NCBI GenBank assembly: GCA_001510575.1
Contig: LNGK01000016.1
Location: forward strand, 1 to 64,000
Length of the DNA: 64,000 bases
Origin: Knoxdaviesia capensis
Lineage: Eukaryota; Ascomycota; Sordariomycetes; Microascales; Gondwanamycetaceae
Direction: 5' to 3'
Part shown: positions 13,870-25,796 of the stretch, piece by piece
Layout: each line of letters opens with the position of its first letter
Position numbering within the stretch: the stretch's first letter is position 1
Notes under the pieces: model-generated
Database searches by the model: none
The model's input: the letters and a program-made list of their open reading frames with translations, nothing else
What the model was told of the DNA's origin: nothing
Position numbers and translations under genes: made by a program

Positions 13870-16400
13870 GAGATAAGTCTTCTTTCTATATAAGGTATAT
13901 ACTATAAATAGCGGTTTTCTTATCCCTTCTCTTATTATTCCGCTATCCTTTATCTATTATTAGTTTATCTTTATTCCTAGAGGGGTAGGGAGTAAGGGAA
14001 CGGTATATCTTTTAGTCTTAAGACGGTCTTCGTAAATAGTTACGGTCGCGGGAGGTATTTCGAGAATAGTTACGAGGCTCGCGGGAATAACTACGATTAT
14101 CTATCGTTCGGCCTTAGTTTATCGTGAAACGCGTATTCTAACGCGCCTTTTAACGTCGATCGTTATTCTTAATACGTAGCTCTATATATTCGCGAACCTA
14201 ATAACCTATCTTTCTATATCGGAAACACGTAGATTTATCTCTATCTTTATCCTACGTAATATAATTAAGTACTTCTTTATAGGTTCTAAATTATAGCGTT
14301 TCTCCTTCTTCCTCGGTCTTTAACGCGGTATTTAGCTAAGCGGCGTATAATTATCTAGTCTTTAATAAGTAGTAAGTAGTATTAACTATAGTATAGATAC
14401 TAGAATCGGGGGTTATATCCTACCGTATCTTATACTATAAGTCTATAATATTATAACGTAGAATATCCTCTACTATACGTCGAATATAATACGTTTCGAG
14501 TAAGTTATTAGTAGAATTCTATATTATTTTAACTAAAAGCTCGATAGCTTTATATTCGGATTTATTCTAATAATTAAACGCGAGAGCTATAAATACGCGC
14601 GAAGGGGTAGATATTAGTATATAACTAGAGATAAATATTAATATAGATTCTACTAATATAGGCTATAGTATATCGGTATACCGTTAAATAAAATACTAAA
14701 GGGGTATAAATTCGCCTCTAATTACTAGTAGTATTCGAGATATCTAATACGTATATAGAATTATAGATTTATATAAGTAAGTTTAAATACGTACTAATTA
14801 TACTATAACTATATAGTCTACCTTATTTAAGTAGTTACTTTATAGCTAACTAATAGCTTTTTTACTATTTTTCTTACGATCTTCTCTATTACTAATATCC
14901 GATAGGAGTATTAGCTTTAGAAACGTCGCTTAGAGGTATTAATATTACCTAATAGCGTACTTATCGTTTATTAGAGGTATATTTTACTTTATTAGATTAC
15001 CTTCGATAGCTAAATTCCTATTTACTAAATAAGGGCCTAGGAATCGTCCTTTAATAGTAAGCTATAATAGTAGTATAAAGCCGTTAATACTAATATCGGT
15101 AAACGGTTTACTATTAGGTCTTAGATATAGTTTCGCTTAAAATATTACTTTAAGGGTTATCGTTTATAAAGGTATTTACTAGAATAGTATAGGAAATATT
15201 AGAATTATACCGCTATCGTATACTCTTTATCTATATATATAACCTTATTATCTTTCTAGAACCGTACTACCTATACCTCTTAGTATTTATAATATAATAT
15301 ACGGTACCGAGGGCTAGTTTCTCGTTAGTTAGACGCTAGTTATAGGTAATAACGGATTATTAGCTATAGTTACGCTAGAAAGGGGGCTCTTTCTACTTAG
15401 GTCGGTAGGTAATAATAGTCCTATTATCTACGGACTAGCTAATAATAGCGAGGGAGTAAGAAAAGAGGATAAGGTAGCTATAGCTATAGCTAGTAAGTTA
15501 CTATAGCTTATAGCGTCTATTAGCTTTTCTAGAAGCTTTTCTATTATCGTACTAATAACGGTATTTATATTATCGGCCCGCTCTTTCTCTCTCGCTTATC
15601 TATTAAAGTTAGACTCTATACGGTCCGTAAGTAGCGCTTTTATTATTTACTTTAATTCCTCGATCGTAATAGACTTAGTATATTAAGGCGGTAGACTACT
15701 TACTAGCTATACTAGTAGAATATTTATCCCGTTATCTATAGCCTTTCCTTTCCCTCGTCCTATTATTATCTAACGATTATACGTAATAGGGGTTACTTCT
15801 ATAAGGGGTTATAGCTCCTTAACTAGTAACTTACTAGTTTATAAGTTAGTTATAGCGCTTACCTTACTTAAGGTTTTAAGGTTATAGGTAATACTTTTAT
15901 CTCTTTTACGTAGAATACGTTATTCTTTATCTAATATTTAGCGTAAAAGTAGATATTAGTAGTCTAGGCTCGCTAGGAAATAGGGGGTTAGGGATATAAA
16001 CCGATAGTAAGTAGGAGCGAAAGGGAATAAATAAGGAAAACTAGAGCGTAATAGTTATAAATAGTTAAATAGTCTAGATTTATAAGGTTAATAATAGGGG
16101 AAAAGAGCGGTAGAAAGGATAACTATTAGAAAAGAAATAGGGTTAGTAAAATAAGAAATAAGACTATTAGTATATAAACGGGGTATAAAGGGGGTATAAA
16201 AGCGGGTTAGTCTTAGAATAAGAGGCGGATTAGTAATTAGAATTAAATAGAATAGGAGAATAGGTAATAAAAGAAGTCCGTAAACGGAGGTAATAGAAAA
16301 TAATCGAAAATAGTAGAAATATTAAGACGTTAGTTATTAGAATAGTAGGAGTCTTAGAAATAACTAGAAAAAATCGTAGAAATAAATAAGTAAAATCGTA
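13870..16400 (-). pseudogene. Decayed gag of copy II with zinc-knuckle remnant
   Basis: This stretch sits between the 5' leader and protease. At 14175-14235 on the minus strand the frame reads STCFRYRKIGY, then VREYIEL, the CCHC zinc-knuckle pattern of nucleocapsid with Cys and His turned to Tyr, as RIP does. Upstream and downstream are Arg-, Lys- and Asp-rich segments typical of Gag C termini (DKDRDKS before; RSYSREPRNYSRN after). The remaining 5' part is open in places but not otherwise recognisable. Confidence 0.65.
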
Positions 16401-16465
16401 AAATAAAGGAAAAGTCGTAGAAATAAATAAAAATAAAGGGATTAGTTATTAAATATTTAATAATA

Positions 16466-16914
16466 GGACTCGAACCTATTAGTAGTATCCGATAGCTTAG
16501 GAGGTATAGGAAAGGCACGCGGGAGGCGTATAAAACGTTAGTAAAAGTAGGGTAATTCGGTATTTTACTAGAGTAATAGTAGTTAATTAGCTATTAGTTT
16601 AATAAGGACGGAATTAAAAGAAGGAAAATAAAAGATATTTATTTAATATACTTTCGTTACTAAAAGGAGGTTAAATAAAAGGGGTTTTTTATAAAAGAAG
16701 GGTAATTCGTAGTTTACTACGGCGGAAAGTAGTAAAGCTATCGGCGGAAGTAAATTCTAAATTAAAAGAAAGGAAAGTCGAGATATCGGTCGATCGTATA
16801 TCGATTAAGACTCGAACCTAGAGGAAAGGTAGTTAATTACGATAGTTAGGCTTTAAAGGAAAGTTAATAAGAGATTAATAGTATAAGTATTATACTTATA
16901 AAAAATTAATTTTT
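16466..16914 (-). other. Element 5' leader with two B-box-like sequences and a terminal palindrome
   Basis: On the minus strand GGTTCGAGTCC occurs at 16466-16476 and GGTTCGAGTCT at 16808-16818, both matching the RNA polymerase III B-box or tRNA T-loop core. I could not fold a complete tRNA around either. Directly inside the 5' LTR a perfect 22-bp palindrome (16897-16918) overlaps the LTR start, where a primer-binding site should lie. No TGG-type tRNA primer site is visible, though RIP could have erased it. The same layout recurs in copies I and 0. Confidence 0.5.
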
Positions 16915-17197
16915 TATAATTCCTAGATATATAGTCTAAAGGACTAATAAATAAGTTATAATTATAAGGTACGTATAGAGAAATATATATAAAAGGAAGC
17001 TTAAATTTTTTCTATCTTAAGATATTTCCTATAAAAGCGCGGTAGATATCTACCTTTTATAGGTCTTTTACTAGCTCTTTAAGGTATTTATATATATATA
17101 GATATATACCTAAATACTTACTACTAGGTAGTATCCATATATATTAGTATACGTTTATACGTAATTATAATGCACTCTAACCTATTAGGGATCTATA
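16915..17197 (-). repeat. LTR of copy II (5' LTR in element sense)
   Basis: The 283-bp partner of 7395-7677. It differs from it by about five transitions, including two clustered in the sequence aatgcactc at 17169-17177. It is followed by the target duplication atat and the resumed copy I sequence cccgtagcgcc. Confidence 0.9.
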
Positions 17198-18799
17198 ATA
17201 TCCCGTAGCGCCCGGGTTTACGTACTTAGCGTATTAATCTAGTTCTTATCGGTATCTATAAAGGTATCTATTTTAGCTAATATATTACTAAGTACCCGGT
17301 AATTAGCTTAATAGTTATAATATTCAGTATAAGTATTCTATACGACGTTATTAATAACGTATCGATAGTAGAGAATACCTAGGTATTTAATACGTCTTAG
17401 TACGTATCGGGTATATAGAATCGGCTCGACGGCTCCGACTATAGTAGTAACGCGCGGTACGTTCGTAGCGGGAGTAGCGGTAGGGGGAATAGCGGCTATA
17501 GTAGGTAATAGGGTGTTATTAGCGTTATTATTATTATTATTAATAGGCTATTAAGAGATATTATTATCGTTTATAGTATAAATAGTAAGCTTAGTAAGTA
17601 GAATAGCTATTAATAGTATTAATAATAGTAAGGATAGATAGGAAAGAGATAGTAGTAATAAGAGAGATAAAGAACTATCTAATTCTAAATCGTTTATAGC
17701 TAGAGATCGCTAGCTTCTTATACTTCTTCGTTAGTTATATAACTATTCGTTTCTTTATTTATTATAAATAAGAAAGAATTTAGCTTTTTATCGTAAAAGG
17801 TAAGGTTATTATAGCGTTTATCGTGCTATAGTAGTCCTTCTATTAGCTAATATAGTCCTAATAGCTATTAAACTAGGTAGTTACTAAGAAAAGCGGGTCC
17901 CGGAGGGTAGAAGGGATAGCTAGATAAAGGACGTTTAGGTTAGTCGCGGTATTTAGAATATCGTACTATAGCGGTATTATACTATTTAGTTATTAGATAG
18001 TATAATTAGTACCTCTTTCCCTTCCCTTCGTCGTACGAATATAGGAAAAGGCGATAGTTAGCCGCGTAAATATAGGTAGCTAGCGTAAAGCGTAGGAATT
18101 AAGAATAAAGAAAGGAAGAAAGAAAAAAATAGTATATAGGCGTAGCGGTAAGTCTAGAGCGTTCTATTAATTATTAATATAGTAAAATAGGTTAAAAGTA
18201 AGGAAATATACGGGAAAAAATCGGAAAAAGTATATAAAAGGCGGAATATTAGCGGTAATAGCGGTAAAATAAAAAAAGAATAATAAAAGAAAAATTCTAA
18301 AAAAGGAAAATAGTATAGCTTAATAGTAAGGCGTAACTAAAAAAAAAATAGAATAAAGGAAATTAAGATATAAATAGAATTAGGATATAAATAAGGGATA
18401 ACTATAGAACGAATATTATAATAGAAAAGTAAAATAATAAATAAAAAATAAAAAAAGAAAGAAATAGTATAAGGTAAGGTAACTATCTACTAATAGACGA
18501 TAGACGCTTACGATCTAGCTCGAGTAAGCGACGACTAATATACTAAAGGCTACGAATAGGCTAGCTATCCTCGACGTACGCTAGGAATAAGTTAAACCTA
18601 TTATAGCGTTTATCGAGCCGATAACCGCCTAGTAACTCTAAAGTATAGGTATTACCCTAGTAAACGTCGATAATAAGCTATAGTCTATCGTAGAATAGCT
18701 CGTATTTATACTTTTATAATCGATATCGTAACGTCTAGTTACCTTTACCGAAAATACGATACGTAGCCTTATTATTCTATAATATAGTATAGATATATA

Positions 18800-21700
18800 T
18801 TTAATATACCTTTATAAAGTTAGATAATAAGCGAATAGTTTTAAATAACTATCTTTTATAAGTTAAATCTTATTAGGAGGCGATAACTTCGTCTATAGTA
18901 GGCTCCCGTTTATACGGCGTAGTAATATAGGTAGCGCTATCGTAGGGCTTAGTACTAAAAAGTAGGTAATATAAGGAAAAGCTACTTATTTACGGTCTAT
19001 TTAAGTAGATACGTATAGCTTTAGGAATAACTATTAGCTAGTTAATATCTTCTCGGTTTTCGGTATTAGCGCCAGCTAGATAGCTAGCGATATATTTAAT
19101 TTACCCGTTAAAACGCTTAACTTAGCTATTCGTCTATAGATAATATATTATTATACGATACTATTATATAGGGGGGTTATAGTTAGCGAGGAGGGTCTTA
19201 AATTTATTAGAGTTAAAAGGGGTACCGTTATCGGTAATAATCTTAGCTAGCGGTCTAAATACTACGTAAATACGTACTACTAGTAACTTTATAATAGCTA
19301 AGGTACTATTATAAGGGTCTATAGCTACTATAACGTAGCTAGTAATATACTCGACTACCGTTAATAGCTATATCCGTTTACTATTAATAATAAAACGGCT
19401 AGTAAAGTCTATTCTTTAGCGTGCTAATAATCGTACGGTTAATATTAGTCGTAGCGATTCCATTACTTCGGGGGGCTTTTATAGTAATTAATATTCTATA
19501 TACTATTAAATAGCCTTATTCGTAACTAAGATTAAATCGGGATACTATACTCGTTTAGCTAATAGCGTATATAAGGTACTAACGCGCGTATAGCCTTCTA
19601 GCTTATAGACCTTAATAGCTTCTAAAACGGAGGCCTCGTACGTTAGTATCTTTATTAGGATACGGTTAATAATAGTATATACTTTACTATAAAAGATAGC
19701 GAAATAGTCCTAAACGAAGGTTAAAGGGATACGATAGGGGAGTAGATAGCTATTCTCTAAGTAGTTAATAATATCTTAGATATCGTACTATCTAAGGTCA
19801 TCTAACTTCTTAATATTAGGGGCGATTAGCGTATCGTTCGTAGGTTATTTAGTATTTATAGTATTACTTAGAGGCTATTCGGCGTCGTTTTATAATAGTC
19901 GCGCTAGTAGACGTATCTTAAATCGTTAGTTCGGTAGTTTAGGGGTCTCGTTATTAGTAGTAGGAAAGGCGTTAGTTAACGTATTATTATCGTTCGTTTT
20001 ATACTCTTCCTCCTTATTCGTTATAAGCGCTATATCTATACGCGGCCGTAATAACTAATTAGCTAAAATATTAGCTTTACTAGATCGGTAGTAAATACGT
20101 ATACTATAGTATACGATTATATCGAGAAATCGTAATATTCTAACTAGTTATTCCTACTTAGTAGTAAAAAGGCGTAGGGTTTTATAGTTAGTAATAATAG
20201 TAATCTTAGTAGCCTCTAGCTAGCTCCTCTAATACTATAATAATATAATAACGGTAAGTATTTCTCTCTCTTAGGTACTATATCGCTACTAGGTCTTCGA
20301 TAAAACGGCGCTAAAGTACGTAACCGGGTATAAAATACTACGTTTATTATTAGAATCGCGTTATAGTTAGAATAATATAATACTAACGGTATAATTAGAA
20401 GCGTTAGTCTCAAGTATTAATAAGAATATATAGTCGTAGTTACGTAGCTCTAGGAGGGAGGCTATAGTATCGCGAATATCGCGTTAGGCTTATAATAACT
20501 TATTATCTAACTATACTTATATACCTTTAAGCTTATCTATTCCGGTATACTTATAGAGTAGACGTGCTTTATATATAAAGTAGGGGATAAAGCGGCGTAA
20601 ATAGCTAGCGGTATTTAAAAAGCTACGGATCTCGGTAGTAGTAGTAGGCGTTAGTCTTTCATAGATAGTAGCTACTTTCTTAGGGTTAGGACGAATACTA
20701 TAGATAGAGATAATTATTCTTAAGAACTTACCTTCTTTAACGAACTATTTATATTTCTTAAGGTTTAATAATAGTTAATAATAGCTTAATTAACGTAGAA
20801 TAGTAATTATTCTCTTAGCTAATTCTATTATTATCTTACCTTAAATATAAATATTATCTAAAAGGCCTATAGTAAAGGTATATACTAGCTCGAGGACCTC
20901 GTTTATAAAACGCTAGAAGGTTATAGGTACGTTTATAAGGCTAAATAGTATACGAAGCTATTTATATTATCTAAATAGCGTAGAAAACGTTATCTTTAAT
21001 ACTACCTCGGGGTCTATAACTATCTACTAGAAGCTATCTTCTAGGTTAAGAAAAATATAGAATCGGTATCTAGCGGCCTATTAGAGGGAATCCTCGATAT
21101 TCGGTAGTAGATAGGCTACTTTTTACGTAACTTTATTTAACGTATAGTAGTTAATTATAAAACGGTATCTAAGCTAGTTATTACTAGGGAGGGGCTTCTT
21201 AAGTAGTAATAGGGTAGGTACGGATTATAGGGAGTTAATAGCGTATCGAATAATACCGAGTAAGAGTAGTTTATTAGTAAATTCTTTTATAATTTTACGT
21301 TAATAGGGGCTATAGCGGCGTAGGGGGAGAGATCTAGGTTTAGTATTAGCGGTCTTAATATTATACTAAGTACGGGCCTTTACGTCTAGTTTAGTATCGA
21401 AATACCGTAGAATAAAGATAAAAGTATTATTATTAAAGGCCTTTCGTATAATTATTAGGGTTTCGGTATTTACTTTCTTCTATTAGTTTTCTATAATAAT
21501 ATAGGTACTATAAATAGCGTCGCGTTTCATACGCTCTTTCGTAAGTAATAGTTACTTCTTATACTTAGGTAATAGCTCTTCGTTAAATTCGATAGTTACT
21601 TAGTTAGTATTTACTATTCTAGGAAATATTTATTAGGGTAAAGGAATACTATTATATTCTTACTTAGCGAGGTACGTAATAAAGGGAAACGATTTAGAAG

Positions 21701-22270
21701 TAATATAGGAGAGGGTATAGGTATCGGGGTCCGCAGGTAAAATACTATAACTATATATCGATAGAGGTAAAGGGAGGTTCCTATCGTAGAAAGAGGTAGG
21801 TTTATTATAAAAAGGGGTAATATTATTATAGGAAAAAGTAATATTTATTAGATTAGAATTAATAGTAGAGGTAATATAAGTAATAGCGATATTATCTCGT
21901 CTCTAGGGAGGGTAGAAATATAGAATAATAGGGGAATCGCGTAGGAGTATAAGCTTTATCGTATTATTAGCGTTAATATAACTAAGCTTTATAGCTCCGC
22001 TTCGGCCGATAATTAAGTTAATAGGATAGGTATTATTAGTAATAATACCGGCTACTATAGAAATAACCTCGGATAGTCCGTTAATAGTCGTTAATTAAAA
22101 GGAAATAATAATATTATTAATAATAGCGAAGCTATTATTACCGCTTAGGCTACTAAGGCGTAGAGGGTTAGCGGATCGGTATAACGCTAAATAACGACGG
22201 GTATACGATTTAGAGACGAATACGCTAGCTATTCTAGTATCGATAAATACTATAAGCGGCGTTTATTAGT
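18800..22270 (-). pseudogene. Decayed gypsy-type pol of copy I
   Basis: This is copy I internal sequence resuming after the copy II insertion, colinear with copy 0 from about position 901 onward. Integrase maps to about 18.86-19.56 kb, RNase H to 20.22-20.43 kb, RT to 20.76-21.2 kb and protease to 22.0-22.26 kb, minus strand. Frames are riddled with TAA/TAG; only fragments of under 70 codons stay open. Confidence 0.78.
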
Positions 22271-22454
22271 TATTCGTTAGTAAACCGGTATAGAGGCGGT
22301 ATCGTTTACGGTATCCTTCGTATCGTAGCTATTTTATTAGTATCTTACTAATTAACGTTAATTCCTCTATTAAAGGGATTATAAATAATATAAAATAGTA
22401 GGTAACGTTAGCGAAATAGTTATTATTTACGTCTAAGCCCGTAGCTTCTAAGAG

Positions 22455-25000
22455 GGGAGATCCTTTAAGAGATAAGTCTTCTTTCTATATAGGATATATA
22501 CTATAAATAACGGGCTTCTTATCCCCTCTCTTATTATTCTACTATCTTTTATCCGTTATTAGTCTATCTTTATTCTTAGAGGGGTAGGGAGTAGGGGAAC
22601 GGTATATCTTTCGGTTATAAGATAGTCTTCGTAAATAGTTACGGTCGCGGGAGGTATTTTAAGAATAGTTACGAGGCTCGCGGGAATAACTACGATTATC
22701 TATCGTTCGGCCTTAGTTTATCGTGAAACGCGTATTCTAGCGCGCCTTTTAACGTTAATCGTTATTCTCGGTACGTAGCTCCGTATATTCGTAAACCTAA
22801 TAACCTATCTTTCTATACCGGAAACACGTAGATTTATCTCTATCTTTATCCTACGTAATATAATTAAGTACTTCTTTACGGGTTCTAAATTATAGCGTTT
22901 CTCTTTCTTCCTTAGTCTTCGGCATACTATTTAGCTAAGCGGCGTATAATTATCTAGTCTTTAATAAGTAGTAAGTAGTATTAACTATAATACGGATACT
23001 AGAATCGGGGGTTATATCCTACCGTATCTTATACTATAAGTCCGTAATATTATAACGTAGAATATCCTTTACTATACGTTAAATATAATACGTTTCGAGT
23101 AAGTTATTAGTAGAATTCTATATTATTTTAGCTAAAAGCTCGATAGCTTTATATTTAGACTTATTTTAATAATTAAACGCGAGAGCTATAAATATACGCG
23201 AAGGGGTAGATATTAGTATACGACTAGAGATAAATATTAATATAGATTCTATTAATATAAGCTATAGTATATAGGTATACCGTTAAATAAAATACTAAAG
23301 GGGTATAAATTCGCTTTTAATTACTAATAGTATTTAAGACGTTTAATACGTATATAGAATTATAGATTTATATAAGTAGGTCTAAATACGTACTAATTAT
23401 ACTATAACTATATAGTCTACCTTACTTAAGTAGTCGCTTTATAGCTAACTAATAGCTTTTTTACTATTTTTCTTACGATCTTCTCTATTACTAATATCTG
23501 ATAGAAGTATTAGCTTTAGGAACGTCGCTTAAAGGTATTAATACTACCTAATAGCGTACTTATCGTTTATTAGAGGTATATTTTACTTTATTAGACTACT
23601 TTCGATAGCTAAATTCTTATTTACTAAACGAGGGCCTAGGAATTATCCTTTAATAGTAAGCTATAATAGTAATATAAAGCTATTAATACTAATATTAGTA
23701 AATAATTAACTATTAGGTCTTAGATATAGTTTCGCTTAAAATATTACTTTAGGGGTTATCGTTTATAAGGGTATTTACTAGAATAGTATAGGAAATATTA
23801 GAATTATACCGCTATCGTATACTCCTTATCTATATATATAACCTTATTATCCTTCTAGAACTATACTATTTATACCTCTCGGTATTTATAATATAATATA
23901 CGGTACCGAGGGCTAGTTTCTTATTAGTTAGATACTAGTTATAGGTAATAACGGATTATTAGCTATAGTTACGTTAGAAAGGGGGCTCTTTCTACTTAGG
24001 TCGGTAGGTAATAGTAGTCTTATTATCTACGGACTAGCTAATAATAGCGAGGGAGTAGGAAAAGAAGATAAGGTAGCTATAGCTATAGCCGGTAAGTTAC
24101 TACGGCTTATAACGTCTATTAGCTTTTCTAGAAGCTTTTCTATTATCGTACTAATAACGGTATTTATATTATCGGTACGCTTTTTCTCTCTCGCTTATCT
24201 ATTAAAGTTAGACTCTATACGGTCCGTAAGTAGCGCTTTTATTATTTACTTTAATTCCTCGATCGTAATAGACTTAGTATATTAAGGCGGTAGACTACTT
24301 ACTAGCTATACTAGTAGAATATTTATCTTATTATCTATAGCCTTTCCTTTCCCTCGTCTTATTATTATCTAACGATTATACGTAATAGGGGTTACTTCTA
24401 TAGGGGGTTATAGCTCCTTAACCGGTAACTTACTAGTTTATAAGTTAGTTATAACGCTTACCTTACTTAAGGCTTTAAGGTTATAAGTAATACTTTTATC
24501 TCTTTTACGTAGAATATATTATTATTTATCTAATATTCGGCGTAAAAGCGGATATTAGTAGTCTAGGCTCGCTAGGAAATAGGGGGTTAGGGATATAAAC
24601 TAATAGTAAGTAGGAGCGAAAGGGAATAAATAGGGAAAACTAGAACGTAATAGTTATAAATAGTTAGATAGTCTAGATTTATAGGGTTAATAATAAGGGA
24701 AAAGAGCGGTAGAAAAGATAACTATTAGAAAAGAAATAGGGCTAGTAAAATAAGAAATAAGATTATTAGTATATAAACGGGGTATAAAGGGGGTATAAAA
24801 GCGGGTTAGTCTTAGAATAAGAGGCGGATTAGTAATTAGAATTAAATAGAATAGGAGAATAAGTAATAAAGGAAGTCTATAAACGGAAGTAGTAGAAAAT
24901 AATCGAAAATAGTAGAAATATTAAGACGTTAGTTATCGGAATAGTAGGAGTCTTAGAAATAACTAAAAAAGTTATAGAAATAAATAGGTAAAATCGTAAA
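22455..25000 (-). pseudogene. Decayed gag of copy I
   Basis: Colinear with gag of copy II, with the zinc-knuckle remnant at about 22770-22830 on the minus strand. The leader to its right repeats the first B-box-like sequence intact at 25074-25084. In the second one, near 25405-25415, the central CG has become TA. Confidence 0.6.
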
Positions 25001-25513
25001 ATAAAGGAAAAGTCGTAGAAATAAATAAAAATAGAGGGATTAGCTATTAAATATTTAGTAATAGGACTCGAACCTATTAGTAGTATCCGATAGCTTAGGA
25101 GGTATAAGAAAGGCACGCGGGAGGCGTATAAAACGTTAGTAAAGGTAGGGTAATTCGGTATTTTACTAGAGTAATAATAGTTAATTAGCTATTAGTTCGG
25201 TAAGGACGGAATTAAAAGAAGGAAAATAAAAGATATTTATTTAACGTACTTTCGTTACTAAAAAGAGGTTAAATAGAAGGGGTTTTTTTATAAAAGAAGG
25301 GTAATTCGTGGTTTACCGCGGTGGAAAGTAGTAAAGCTATCGGCGGAGGTAAATTCTAAATTAAAAGAAAGGAAAGTCGAAATATTAGTCGATTACGTAT
25401 CGATTAGGACTTAAACCTAGAGGAAAGGTAGTCGATTACGACGGTTAGGCTTTAAAGGAAGGTTAATAAGAGATTAATAATATAAGTATTACGCTTATAA
25501 AAAATTAATTTTT

Positions 25514-25796
25514 TATAATTCTTAGATATATAGTCTAAAGGACTAATAAATAAGTTATAATTATAAGGTACGTATAGAGAAATATATATAAAGGGAAGCT
25601 TAAATTTTTTTTATTTTAAGATATTTCCTATAAAAGCGCGGTAGATATTTACCTTTTATAGGTCTTTTACTAGCTCTTTAAAGCATTTATATATATATAG
25701 ATATATACCTAAATGCTTACCGCTAGGTAGTATCTACGTGTATTAGTATACGTTTATACGTAATTATAATACACTCTGACCTATTAGGGATCTATA
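25514..25796 (-). repeat. LTR of copy I (5' LTR in element sense)
   Basis: The 283-bp LTR is followed by the target duplication atcc and then by copy 0 sequence ttcgggagataag. It is more heavily mutated than its partner at 6173-6455, for example ttttattttaag for ttctatcttaag. Confidence 0.88.

Larger units (their letters stand above)
7395..17197 (-). mobile_element. Complete LTR retrotransposon copy II (innermost)
   Basis: This is the only copy present end to end without interruption: 9803 bp with LTRs at 7395-7677 and 16915-17197, flanked by atat at 7391-7394 and 17198-17201. The empty site is visible in copy 0 around 895-910 and in copy II itself near 8615-8630 (gatatcccgtagc). The LTRs differ at only about 5 of 283 positions, all transitions. 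Order in element sense, right to left: LTR, leader with a palindrome and two B-box-like sequences, gag with a zinc-knuckle remnant, protease-RT-RNase H-integrase, an extra coding-like region, LTR. All coding is destroyed by RIP-type stops. Confidence 0.9.
6173..25796 (-). mobile_element. LTR retrotransposon copy I, interrupted by copy II
   Basis: The element spans two 283-bp LTRs (6173-6455 and 25514-25796). It is flanked by the 4-bp duplication atcc at 6169-6172 and 25797-25800; a fifth base, t, is ambiguous between element and target. The pre-insertion site can be read in the other copies (13861 and 22460). The element is split at 7394/17198 by copy II; without it the length is about 9.8 kb. 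The two LTRs differ at about 14 sites, all transitions, and no indels were seen. Element sense is minus: the right LTR is the 5' LTR. Confidence 0.88.

Noticed and set aside
16440..16830. Functional tRNA genes on the minus strand
   Set aside because: Only B-box-like T-loop sequences are present; acceptor and anticodon arms cannot be formed and the sites repeat with the transposon.
20216..25116. Short minus-strand open frames at 20216-20413 and 24877-25116
   Set aside because: They lie in RNase H and leader/gag remnants of copy I and stay open by chance in RIP-shifted DNA.
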